DNA of 53,627 bases from Thermoanaerobaculales bacterium. Lineage in GTDB: Bacteria; Acidobacteriota; Thermoanaerobaculia; Thermoanaerobaculales; Sulfomarinibacteraceae. The notes under the pieces were generated by a model. That model was not told where the DNA came from. It did not search any database and worked only from the letters and a program-made list of their open reading frames with translations. This document shows, one piece after another, positions 32,795 through 43,547 of this stretch. Within the stretch, counting starts at the first letter, position 1, and every line of letters starts with the position of its first letter. The stretch lies in contig JARFRM010000282.1 in assembly GCA_029287235.1 (NCBI GenBank), positions 1 to 53,627 on the forward strand. The letters are read 5' to 3'. A program made the translations under genes and the position numbers.

Positions 32795-34662
32795 CGGTGG
32801 GCGGAGATTTCGATCTCGTGGTGGTGGGTGCCGGTCACGCGGGTTGTGAGGCCGCCGGGGCCGCCGCGAGAATGGGCGCGCGGGTGGCGGTGGTGACGTT
32901 GCACAAACGGACCATCGCCCAGATGCCCTGCAATCCGGCCATGGGTGGTATCGGAAAGGGCCATCTTCTTGCCGAGGTCGATGCACTTGGTGGTTTCCAG
33001 GGCTGGGCCGCGGATCGTGCGGGGATACAGTTCAAGACCCTCAATGTGTCTCGCGGACCAGCGGTGTGGGGGCCACGGGCCCAATGTGACAAGGCGAGGT
33101 ACTCGGAGATCATGCGCCGAGTGTTGTCGGGGCTTCCACGATTGACGATCGTCGAAGGAGAGGTCATCGGGCTGCTCAGCGATGACGGTGCGGTGGTCGG
33201 GGTTCGGTTGGCGGATGGTCGTCGATTTCGCGCGAGGTCGACGATTTTGACCACGGGCACGTTTCTCGGGGGGGTTCTCCACAGTGGTGACGAACGACGA
33301 CCGGGGGGGCGTTTTGGGGAACGACCGAGCATCGGCCTTGGAGCCGAGCTGGTCGGGCTCGGCCTGGTTCTGCGGAGGTTCAAGACCGGCACACCGCCGA
33401 GGCTCAAGCGGTCGAGCCTTGATTTCGACCGCCTGGAGGTGCAGCACGGCGACCGCGAGCCACGGCCCTTTTCATGGCGTTCCAGCTCGGTTCGGAATCG
33501 GATTTCTTGTTGGCTGACCCGTACGCCGGAGCGGGTACAGACCATCATTGAAGAGAACATCCACCGGTCCCCGCTCTTCTCCGGCGCAATCGAAGGCGTG
33601 GGTCCGCGCTATTGCCCGTCCATTGAAGACAAGGTGGTTCGTTTTCCCCACCATCGCGAGCACACGGTGTTCTTGGAACCCGAGGGACTGGCGACCGAGA
33701 GCGTCTATGTGAACGGGCTTTCAACGAGCCTGCCGCACGACGTCCAGGAAGCCGTTGTACACGCGGTTCCCGGGCTCGAGGCGGCCGAGTTCTTACGACA
33801 CGGGTACGCGGTGGAGTACGACATGGTGGCGCCGGGTCAGGTTGGGATGGATTTGGGGTGTCGGGATGTTCCCGGGCTGGCTCTGGCGGGACAGGTGCTG
33901 GGTACGTCCGGCTACGAAGAGGCGGCGGCGCTGGGTTTTTTGGCCGGGGCGAACGCGGTTCTCCGGGGCCGCGGTGAAGATTTGTTCCATCCCGCCCGCG
34001 AGGATTCGTACTTGGGTGTCCTGGTGGATGATCTGGTGAACCGTGACCACGTTGAGCCTTATCGGATGTTCACTTCGCGCGCGGAACACCGGTTGCTCCT
34101 GGGGGTGGACTCTGCACGCGAGCGGTTGATGGGGCAAGGGGTCCGGTTGGGACTCGTTCGACCGGCGGCGTTTCACGTGGAACAAAATCGGTGGAACGCC
34201 CGCAGTCGGGCGAAGGCCATGCTGGAGGGCATGAATCTCAACCCCGACCGAGCGACCCGTGAGGCGGTTGTCCAGGCCTGTGGAATCGAGTTCACGTCGC
34301 CGGCTACGTGGGCGCAGTTGCTGCGGCGTCAGGATGTTGATCTCGATCGCGCCGGAAGGAACATCCCGGAACTGTCGTCCTTGAACGACGAGGATCGCAG
34401 AATCGTGGTCGGTTCCCTCCGTTACGAGGGTTATCTCGATCGCCACCGGCGCGAAATCGAGCGGGTTCGACGATTGCGGCGGGTGAAGCTGCCCGGAGAT
34501 CTCGATCCGGGAGCGATCCCGGGACTGTCGCGTGAGGTGGTCGAACAGCTCGAACGACACAGACCGGTCACCCTGGCTGATGCTGAACGGCTGCCGGGAA
34601 TGACCCCCGCGGCAACGGCCATTCTTGCCGGGCGCCTGGCGAGAGGCGGTGCCGACTCGTGA
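32791..34662 (+). CDS. mnmG: tRNA uridine-5-carboxymethylaminomethyl enzyme MnmG
   Basis: FAD-dependent partner of MnmE. 623 residues, normal length. FAD-binding VVVGAGHAGCEAAGAAARMG at the N terminus, QMPCNPAMGGIGKGHL with a conserved Cys, TLNVSRGPAVWGPRAQ, and GQVLGTSGYEEAAALGFLAG are hallmarks; MFTSRAEHRLLL is also present. Starts at GTG in a GTGA overlap with mnmE and ends in a GTGA overlap with rsmG. A parS-like site lies inside it (34169-34184). Confidence 0.97.
   Translation: MTVGGDFDLVVVGAGHAGCEAAGAAARMGARVAVVTLHKRTIAQMPCNPAMGGIGKGHLLAEVDALGGFQGWAADRAGIQFKTLNVSRGPAVWGPRAQCDKARYSEIMRRVLSGLPRLTIVEGEVIGLLSDDGAVVGVRLADGRRFRARSTILTTGTFLGGVLHSGDERRPGGRFGERPSIGLGAELVGLGLVLRRFKTGTPPRLKRSSLDFDRLEVQHGDREPRPFSWRSSSVRNRISCWLTRTPERVQTIIEENIHRSPLFSGAIEGVGPRYCPSIEDKVVRFPHHREHTVFLEPEGLATESVYVNGLSTSLPHDVQEAVVHAVPGLEAAEFLRHGYAVEYDMVAPGQVGMDLGCRDVPGLALAGQVLGTSGYEEAAALGFLAGANAVLRGRGEDLFHPAREDSYLGVLVDDLVNRDHVEPYRMFTSRAEHRLLLGVDSARERLMGQGVRLGLVRPAAFHVEQNRWNARSRAKAMLEGMNLNPDRATREAVVQACGIEFTSPATWAQLLRRQDVDLDRAGRNIPELSSLNDEDRRIVVGSLRYEGYLDRHRREIERVRRLRRVKLPGDLDPGAIPGLSREVVEQLERHRPVTLADAERLPGMTPAATAILAGRLARGGADS
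34169..34184. promoter_or_regulatory. parS-like ParB-binding site inside mnmG
   Basis: CGTTTCACGTGGAACA matches the widely conserved 16-bp parS palindrome TGTTTCACGTGAAACA at 14 of 16 positions. It lies about 1.1 kb before the second site and within 8 kb of the origin, where ParB loading sites normally cluster. Confidence 0.75.
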
Positions 34663-35264
34663 CCACGGGTGATCGGTACCGCGAGCTTCTGGATGAACAC
34701 CTGAAGGGTGAGGTCCTCGAGCGGATGGTGCGCTATGCGGAGCTCCTCGAGCTTTGGTCGGCGAAGCACAGCCTGGTTCGTTTCGCCGAGCCCCGGGAGC
34801 TTGTCGAACGTCATCTCCTGGATGCGCTGGCGGGAGCTCGACTGCTCGATGGGCGGGGAGTACTTCTGGATGTGGGCAGCGGCGCCGGGTTGCCGGGTGT
34901 GCCGTTGCTGATTGCGAAGCCTCGGTGGCGAGGAGTGCTGCTCGAGCCCCGGCAGAAACGCTGGGCCTTCCTGAAGCTGGTGATTCGGGAGCTCGGGTTG
35001 GACGCCGAGGCGGTGGATCAACGATACGAGAATCTGCCGGAGGACGTGTGTTTCGACCTCATCACCGCACGCGCGGTCGGGGGCCGAAAAGAGCTGCTCG
35101 CGTGGGCCCGATCCCATCTCGCCGCCGGGGGCGCTGTCGCGTTGTGGACGACGGTGGATGGCGAGCAGGAGGTCGGCGTTCAGGGGGATTGGCGTGTGTT
35201 AAGCTGGCCGCTCGTCGGCCTCGACCGGGGCCGACTCGTGTCTCTCAGAAAGCGTTCCACGTGA
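34659..35264 (+). CDS. rsmG: 16S rRNA (guanine-527-N7) methyltransferase RsmG
   Basis: SAM-dependent methyltransferase of 201 residues. Visible: WSAKHSLVRFAEPRELVERHLLDALA, the SAM motif LLDVGSGAGLPGVPLLI (about 69-85), then ITARAVGGRKELLAW. Start GTG and stop both sit in GTGA overlaps with mnmG and parA. Loss of this gene gives streptomycin tolerance in other bacteria. Confidence 0.95.
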   Translation: MTTGDRYRELLDEHLKGEVLERMVRYAELLELWSAKHSLVRFAEPRELVERHLLDALAGARLLDGRGVLLDVGSGAGLPGVPLLIAKPRWRGVLLEPRQKRWAFLKLVIRELGLDAEAVDQRYENLPEDVCFDLITARAVGGRKELLAWARSHLAAGGAVALWTTVDGEQEVGVQGDWRVLSWPLVGLDRGRLVSLRKRST

Positions 35265-35268
35265 AACA
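35253..35268. promoter_or_regulatory. parS-like site spanning the rsmG stop and parA start
   Basis: CGTTCCACGTGAAACA matches parS at 14 of 16 positions. The parA GTG start codon (35261-35263) is in the middle of the palindrome, and the rsmG TGA overlaps it. ParB bound here would cover the start of its own operon. Confidence 0.8.
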
Positions 35269-36034
35269 TCGAGTCATCGCCGTCGTCAACCAGAAGGGCG
35301 GGGTGGGCAAGACCACCACCGCCATCAATCTCGGTGCAGCTCTCGCAGCCTATGAGCGCCGGACCCTTCTCGTCGACCTCGATCCACAGGGCAACTGCAC
35401 CGCGGGCCTGGGTGTGGACGCGGCCGGGGCGACGACGACCTACGAGGTGCTCACGGGCCAGGAACAGCTTCGAGATGTCGTGCGACCTACCGAATTTCCC
35501 CATCTCTCCCTGGTGCCGGCGACCCCGGAGCTCGCCGGGGCGGAGGTCGAGCTCGTGGGGATGGTGGGGCGGGAGTTTCGCCTTCGCGAGGCCCTCGCCG
35601 GTTTCGACGGCAGCCGGTTCACTCTTGTGGACTGCCCGCCATCTCTTGGTCTGTTGACGGTCAATGCCCTGGCCGCGGCCGACGCCCTGGTGGTTCCCAT
35701 CCAGTGCGAGTACTTCGCCATGGAGGGGGTCTCGAACCTCCTCAAGACGGTGGATGAGGTTCGGCGGTTTCTCAACCCCGAGCTCGGCATCGACGGTATT
35801 CTGCTCACCATGTACGATGATCGAACGAACTTGGCGCAGCAGGTAGCCCAGGAGGTGCGTTCGGTGTTCGGTGATCTGGTCTTCGAAACTCTGGTGCCCC
35901 GGAACGTGCGGCTCGCCGAGGCGCCCTCCTTCGGTCGACCGATCCACGCCTATGATTTGCGGAGCAAGGGTGCCCAGGCCTATCTGGAGCTCGCCCGTGA
36001 GTACCTGGGGCGGATGGGAGACGATCATGGCTAA
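35261..36034 (+). CDS. parA: Chromosome partitioning ATPase ParA
   Basis: Deviant Walker ATPase that moves ParB-parS complexes. 257 residues. Deviant Walker A NQKGGVGKTTTAINL (about 9-23), LLVDLDPQGN, VDCPPSLGLLT (Walker B) and PIQCEYFAMEG are standard. The GTG start lies in a GTGA overlap with rsmG and within a parS-like palindrome. A longer frame upstream overlaps rsmG in full and is a shadow. It ends 8 bases into parB. Confidence 0.97.
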   Translation: MKHRVIAVVNQKGGVGKTTTAINLGAALAAYERRTLLVDLDPQGNCTAGLGVDAAGATTTYEVLTGQEQLRDVVRPTEFPHLSLVPATPELAGAEVELVGMVGREFRLREALAGFDGSRFTLVDCPPSLGLLTVNALAAADALVVPIQCEYFAMEGVSNLLKTVDEVRRFLNPELGIDGILLTMYDDRTNLAQQVAQEVRSVFGDLVFETLVPRNVRLAEAPSFGRPIHAYDLRSKGAQAYLELAREYLGRMGDDHG

Positions 36035-36887
36035 GCAGGCCCTCGGCCGAGGCCTCAAGGCCCTGATTCCCGACACCCCCAAGGCGAGATCCGGGTTGGC
36101 CGAAATACCGATTGACAGACTGCGCGCCAATCCCGAACAACCGAGGCGGATTTTTGACGATGACGCCCTCGCCGAGCTTGCCGGTTCGATCCGCCAACAC
36201 GGCGTTCTTCAGCCGCTGCTGGTGAGCGAAGAGGGATCCGGGACGTATGTCGTGGTTGCCGGAGAGCGCCGTTGGCGAGCCGCGCGTGCGGCCGGGCTCA
36301 AGACCGTGCCGGCGGTGATTCGCGAACGGCTCGACGCACGCGATGAATTGGCCTTGGCCTTGGTGGAGAACCTGCAGCGGCAAGATCTGTCGGCCCTCGA
36401 GGAGGCCCGCGCCTTCGAGCACCTGAGGTCCGAGCACGGTCTCTCCCAGGCGGAGATCGCCGATCAGGTGGGAATGAGCCGGAGTGCGGTTGCCAACTCC
36501 CTTCGCCTCCTCCGCCTGCCGGAGAAAATCCAGGAGCTGGTGGAATCGGGGCGATTGAGCGGTGGTCACGGTCGGGCGCTTCTCGCTCTGTCCGATGACG
36601 AAAGCCGGCTCGAGTGGGCTGGACGCGCGGTGGCCGATGGTCTCTCTGTCCGCGAGCTCGAACGGGTTGCCGCCGATGGCAAGAAGATGAAAGGGCAGCG
36701 TGTTCAACGCCGGGAGCGGGCCGCCAAGGACCCGAATCTGGCTGCGGCCGAAGAGAAACTGAGTCTTCGTCTTGGGGCGCCGGTCGAGATCCGTCCCCGA
36801 CGACGTGGCGGCGGCGCGGTTGTGATCAACTGTGCCGAAGAGGATGAGCTGATGCGGGTCTTCGATCTCTTGATGGGGGGTGAGTGA
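36027..36887 (+). CDS. parB: Chromosome partitioning protein ParB
   Basis: CTP-dependent DNA clamp that loads at parS. 286 residues: N-terminal ALGRGLKALIP (ParA-interacting), box I IPIDRLRANPEQPRRIF, the CTP-binding GERRWRAARAAG and ENLQRQDLSALEEA, a helix-turn-helix (LSQAEIADQVGMSRSAVAN) and a C-terminal dimerisation region. Start ATG 36027 overlaps parA. Its predicted targets are the two parS-like sites upstream. Confidence 0.97.
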   Translation: MAKQALGRGLKALIPDTPKARSGLAEIPIDRLRANPEQPRRIFDDDALAELAGSIRQHGVLQPLLVSEEGSGTYVVVAGERRWRAARAAGLKTVPAVIRERLDARDELALALVENLQRQDLSALEEARAFEHLRSEHGLSQAEIADQVGMSRSAVANSLRLLRLPEKIQELVESGRLSGGHGRALLALSDDESRLEWAGRAVADGLSVRELERVAADGKKMKGQRVQRRERAAKDPNLAAAEEKLSLRLGAPVEIRPRRRGGGAVVINCAEEDELMRVFDLLMGGE

Positions 36888-37267
36888 TGGTGCGTGCGGC
36901 AGAAACGCTCAATGGCTTCGTGGATTCCGGGTGCACTCTCAAGGGTGAGCTCGAGTTTTCCAACTCCTTTCGTGTCGACGGCCGGGTCGAGGGGACGATT
37001 CGTTCTCGAGCCGAACTGGTGATCGGAGAGGACGGGTTCGTCGAGGGTGAGATCGACGTCGCCCGCTGCCTTGTCGGCGGCCAGGTGCGGGGAACGGTCA
37101 GGGCCTCCGAAAAGGTGGTCCTCCATGCTTCCGCCAAGGTCTGGGGTGAGATCCACGCACCGGCGGTGGTGATGGAGGATGGCGCCTTCCTCGAGGGCAA
37201 GGTGGATATGGCCGCGGAAGCCAAGGCGCCCCCGAACACCAAGAAGGAGAGTGGCGCGAAGTCCTGA
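36887..37267 (+). CDS. Bactofilin
   Basis: A 126-residue bactofilin (DUF583) protein. The regularly spaced beta-helix repeats can be seen: LKGELEFSNSFRVDGRVEG, ELVIGEDGFVEGEI, VGGQVRGTV, VVLHASAKVWGEI, FLEGKV. The tail is short, Ala/Lys-rich and likely disordered. Bactofilins polymerise without nucleotide and in Myxococcus help organise ParAB-parS, so its place directly after parB (TGATG overlap) fits a segregation or shape role. GTG 36884 is an alternative start. Confidence 0.9.
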   Translation: MVRAAETLNGFVDSGCTLKGELEFSNSFRVDGRVEGTIRSRAELVIGEDGFVEGEIDVARCLVGGQVRGTVRASEKVVLHASAKVWGEIHAPAVVMEDGAFLEGKVDMAAEAKAPPNTKKESGAKS

Positions 37268-37327
37268 TGACGCGTGATGCGTGTCTCCCCGGGAGCGCGT
37301 CCCGGCAACCGACGTCAGGAATCCCAG

Positions 37328-37494
37328 TGAAAACAACCGGTAGGTGTGGGCTGTTCTTCGTTGGCGTTGCCGTTGCCGCGGGTACGAGCACTGTTTTCTC
37401 GGCCCCATCCCGCATTTTGATCCCAAGTCTCGAGTCCGTGAAAATTCATCGAAATCCGGGAAGAAAGCCAAAGAAAACGGACCTTGTGAAATAA
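37328..37494 (+). CDS. Doubtful small secreted peptide
   Basis: A 54-residue frame from GTG 37328 with AGGA upstream. Its first 26 residues look like a signal peptide (basic start, CGLFFVGVAVAAG core, VFSA cleavage-like end) and the rest is Lys/Pro-rich. No family recognised and no supporting context, so this may be chance. Confidence 0.25.
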
Positions 37495-37499
37495 AATTC

Positions 37500-37529
37500 T
37501 TGACTCCTTCACAGTGTTTGCGGTAGTTT
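37500..37529 (+). promoter_or_regulatory. Promoter of the ATP synthase operon
   Basis: TTGACT (five of six), an 18-base spacer and TAGTTT. About 46 bases before the first atp gene. Confidence 0.6.
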
Positions 37530-37575
37530 GAGTCGCCCTGCAAAGAGGCGGGAGTGCCAAGGCCAGGAGCCGCGG

Positions 37576-38007
37576 ATGCAACCTCCGAATTTTTCGCTGA
37601 TTATCGTCATGGTGTGTTTCTGGTTGACCTTTTGGTTGATCCAGAAGTTTCTTCTCAAACCGGTGGGTGCGGTTCTTTCAGAACGGCGCAGCCGGATTGA
37701 AGGCGCCGAGAGCGAGTGGCAGTCGAAACACCAGGAGTACCTGGATGAGACCGCCCGGCTCGAATCTGAGCTCGAAGAAGCCGCAAAAGCGGCCGCCAAG
37801 GTTCGAAACGACCACCAGCAGCAGGCGCTTGATCGGCGTCAGGCGACCCTCACCACGGCTCGGCAGCTGGCCGACGGGCGCCTCGACGAGGCCATGGGGA
37901 TCTTGGAGACCGAAGCCTCGGCCGCGCGCACAGATCTTCAAACGCGCGCCCGTGAGCTGGCTCGGGTGTTCGCCAGTCAGCTCCTCGGCAGGGAGGTTTC
38001 CCAGTGA
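37576..38007 (+). CDS. atpF: ATP synthase subunit b (first copy)
   Basis: Peripheral stalk subunit of 143 residues: one N-terminal membrane helix (residues 7-24, LIIVMVCFWLTFWLIQKFLL) followed by a long charged coiled coil (ERRSRIEGAESEWQSKHQEY onward). AGGAG lies 6 nt before ATG 37576. With the next gene it makes a b/b' pair. No a or c subunit precedes it. Confidence 0.88.
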   Translation: MQPPNFSLIIVMVCFWLTFWLIQKFLLKPVGAVLSERRSRIEGAESEWQSKHQEYLDETARLESELEEAAKAAAKVRNDHQQQALDRRQATLTTARQLADGRLDEAMGILETEASAARTDLQTRARELARVFASQLLGREVSQ

Positions 38008-38582
38008 AAGACAAGCTCTTCTGGGTTCTGGCCTTTGTCGTTTTCGCCATCCTCGCGTTTCTCATCGCCGAACCACATGACCCCACGTTTCTGCCCGGAG
38101 CGGTGAAACGGCTCCTTCTGGCCGCCAACCTCACCCTCTTCCTCTATCTTCTGCACCGCTTTGTCGGCAAACCGATCAACGCGTCGCTCGAGAGCCGGGG
38201 CGAGGACATCACATCCGAGCTCGTCCAGGCTCAAGACAAACTGGCCGAAGCCGAGAAGCTTCGCGCGGAGGTTCGCGATCGCCTCGACAAGGTCGAGACC
38301 GAGGTCAAGGAGATGCAGACCCGCGCCGAGGCGCAGGGATTGGCCGCGGCCGAAAAGATCGACGCTCAGGCGCGTGAGGACGAGGCCCGATTCATGCGCC
38401 GGGTCGATGATCAGATCGCGCGTCGCCAGGCCGAGACCCGTGAACAGCTCGCCCGGGACACCGCGGAGCTGACCGCGCAGTTGACCAAGGAGTTGTTGGC
38501 CAAGACCATGACAGATGACGACCAGGAGCGCGTGCTGACACGCAGTCTCGGCGCCCTCGAGAGTCTCCCGGAAAAGGAGTGA
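38004..38582 (+). CDS. atpF: ATP synthase subunit b (second copy)
   Basis: 192 residues starting at GTG in a GTGA overlap. Two hydrophobic stretches (6-22, possibly a signal or extra membrane segment, and 36-52, LLLAANLTLFLYLLHRF) precede a long coiled coil of Ala/Glu/Arg-rich heptads. The longer N terminus distinguishes it from the first copy. The heterodimeric stalk is inferred from the tandem genes. Confidence 0.85.
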   Translation: MKDKLFWVLAFVVFAILAFLIAEPHDPTFLPGAVKRLLLAANLTLFLYLLHRFVGKPINASLESRGEDITSELVQAQDKLAEAEKLRAEVRDRLDKVETEVKEMQTRAEAQGLAAAEKIDAQAREDEARFMRRVDDQIARRQAETREQLARDTAELTAQLTKELLAKTMTDDDQERVLTRSLGALESLPEKE

Positions 38583-38584
38583 CC

Positions 38585-39136
38585 ATGTCTCGATTCAGAG
38601 CACTGCCGTACGCCAAGGCGCTCATCGAGGTGGTTCGGGACCAGTGCCCGGAGCGCAGGGAAGAGGTGACCGAAGAACTCGAAGCGGTCGCCTCCGCTCT
38701 CGAGGCGGTTCCCGACTTCGAGCGCGTGCTGGTCACACCGACGGTGGACACCGAGACCAAGACCGTGATCCTCGACCAGGTTCTCGACAACCTGGGGATC
38801 ACCCAACCGGTGCGCCGGTTCATCCATGTCGTCCAACGCCACTACCGCATGCAGCACATGCGCGATATCGCCAATGCCTTTCGGGCCCAGGTCGATCGCG
38901 AGCTCGGTCGGACCCGGGCCCGGGTCGAGCTTGCCACAACCTACGACGAGGCCGACCGTCGTCGGATCGTCGAGGTCATGAGCGCCGTGATGGGGGCCAC
39001 CGTGGTCGCCGATTTCGTCCACAACCCGGAGCTTCTCGCCGGCTTCAAGGTCCAGGTTGGTTCCAAGGTCTTCGACGGGTCTCTCGTCGGACAGGTGGAT
39101 CGACTGAGCCGGCAAACCGTCATCGAACAGGGGTAG
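38585..39136 (+). CDS. atpH: ATP synthase subunit delta
   Basis: Links the peripheral stalk to F1. 183 residues from ATG 38585 with AAAGGAG upstream. N-terminal helical bundle ([14 protein letters not shown]), [20 protein letters not shown] and the C-terminal [20 protein letters not shown] that is the best-conserved delta motif. Confidence 0.93.
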   Translation: MSRFRALPYAKALIEVVRDQCPERREEVTEELEAVASALEAVPDFERVLVTPTVDTETKTVILDQVLDNLGITQPVRRFIHVVQRHYRMQHMRDIANAFRAQVDRELGRTRARVELATTYDEADRRRIVEVMSAVMGATVVADFVHNPELLAGFKVQVGSKVFDGSLVGQVDRLSRQTVIEQG

Positions 39137-39140
39137 CAAT

Positions 39141-40665
<1,525 letters not shown>

Positions 40666-40673
<8 letters not shown>

Positions 40674-41529
40674 CACCAGGGATCTCACCCGTCGAATCCG
40701 CTCCGTCAAGGGAACGCAGCAGATCACCAAGGCGATGAAGATGGTGGCTGCGGCCAAACTGCGGCGTGCGCAGGAGGCGGTGACCAACGCCCGGCCCTAC
40801 GCCGACACCCTCTCGAAGGTGTTGGCCAACGTCGCCGGACGGACCGAGGAGAGCCACCCGCTGCTCGAGCGGCGCGAAAGCGGCCGGGTATGGTTGGTGG
40901 TCGTGTCGTCGGATAAGGGGCTCTGCGGTTCCTTCAACGCCAACATGCTTCGGCAGGTCGAGAAGGACCTCAAAACGGGGCGGTGGGCCGATGTTGAGGT
41001 TATCGCCATCGGCCGCAAGGCGTCGGACTTCTTCCGGGTCCGTGAATTTTCCGTCGCCCATCAAGAGCGCGAGACCATGAGCCAGCTCACCGCAGCCGAC
41101 GGTCCGCGGCTCGGCGCCATGTTCATGAAGGCCTTCACCTCGGGCCAGGTGGATGAAGTCTGGCTGGTCTATAACAAGTTCGTCAGCGTTCTCCGTCAGG
41201 AGATCACGTTCGAGCAGCTGCTGCCCATCGAGCCGCCCGAGGCTGCCGCGGACGCCGATGAGGCTGGAACCGACTACCTCTACGAGCCCGATGCAGTCGG
41301 TTTGCTGGCCTCACTGTTGCCGGCCTATGTGGAGACCGAGGTCCAGCGGGTGCTCTACGACTCGGTTGCCGCCGAGCAGGCGTCCCGGATGACCTCCATG
41401 GGGGCCGCCACCAAGAACGCTGGTGAGATGATTGACGCCCTGACGATGCTCTACAACCGCACCCGCCAGGCCGCCATCACCAAGGAGTTGATCGAGATCG
41501 TTTCGGGCGCCCAGGCGCTCGGTGACTGA
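40666..41529 (+). CDS. atpG: ATP synthase subunit gamma
   Basis: Central rotor shaft, 287 residues. N-terminal [20 protein letters not shown] and C-terminal [20 protein letters not shown] with [18 protein letters not shown] are diagnostic. The start is TTG 40666, inside the last codons of atpA (8-base overlap); this is the only start that keeps the N-terminal helix complete. Confidence 0.97.
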
Positions 41530-41533
41530 CTAG

Positions 41534-42988
<1,455 letters not shown>

Positions 42989-42989
42989 G

Positions 42990-43400
42990 ATGGCCGATCG
43001 TCTGCACCTCGAGATTGTCACTCCCAGCCGCCGCGTGGTGGAGGTGGAGGTGGACGAGGTGCGTCTCCCGGGCGCCCTCGGAGAGATGGGCGTACTGCCC
43101 GGTCACATCCCACTCCTGACGTCCCTTGCGGCGGGCCCGCTGACCTACTTCGAAGGATCCACGGTGAGTAAGTACGCCGTGCAGGGTGGATTCGCCGAGG
43201 TCCTGCCGGACCGCGTCACCATCCTCGCCACGGTTGCCGAGGCGCCCGAAGACATCGACGTTGTCGCCTCCAAGAGCCATCTCGAGGCTGCCCAGGAGAA
43301 GCTCAAGAACGCCACGGCCGAGGAGCTCGACGAACTCACATCCGCGGTGCGTCTGGCCGAGACCGAGATCGAGGTCGCGTCGGGAGAGACGGTTCACTAA
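42990..43400 (+). CDS. atpC: ATP synthase subunit epsilon
   Basis: 136 residues. N-terminal beta sandwich (LHLEIVTPSRRVVEVEVDEV, GEMGVLPGHIPLLTSL) and C-terminal two-helix inhibitory arm (HLEAAQEKLKNATAEELDEL). One base separates it from atpD. A strong intrinsic terminator follows, ending the operon. Confidence 0.95.
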   Translation: MADRLHLEIVTPSRRVVEVEVDEVRLPGALGEMGVLPGHIPLLTSLAAGPLTYFEGSTVSKYAVQGGFAEVLPDRVTILATVAEAPEDIDVVASKSHLEAAQEKLKNATAEELDELTSAVRLAETEIEVASGETVH

Positions 43401-43424
43401 CCTCGGCCGACAGAGAGAAACTCC

Positions 43425-43452
43425 AACGGCGCCCTTCGGGGCGCCGTTTTTC
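43425..43452 (+). terminator. Rho-independent terminator of the atp operon
   Basis: AACGGCGCCC and GGGCGCCGTT form a perfect 10-bp stem closed by a TTCG tetraloop, followed by TTTTC. It lies 25 bases after the atpC stop codon. Confidence 0.95.
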
Positions 43453-43547
43453 TCTTGCCGTCTCGTTCCTCGTTACTGGTGACTCGTCATCGCGGGAAAG
43501 CGGTGATGAGGTCCGGTGCGCGACGAGCAACGAGCGACCAGAAACGC

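Larger units (their letters stand above)
37268..37575. other. Intergenic region before the ATP synthase operon
   Basis: 308 bases. It holds a weak hairpin (CCGGGA at 37289-37294 paired with TCCCGG at 37300-37305, no T-tract) that may end the parAB-bactofilin transcript, a doubtful small secreted-peptide frame (37328-37494) and the promoter of the atp genes at its right end. Confidence 0.6.
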
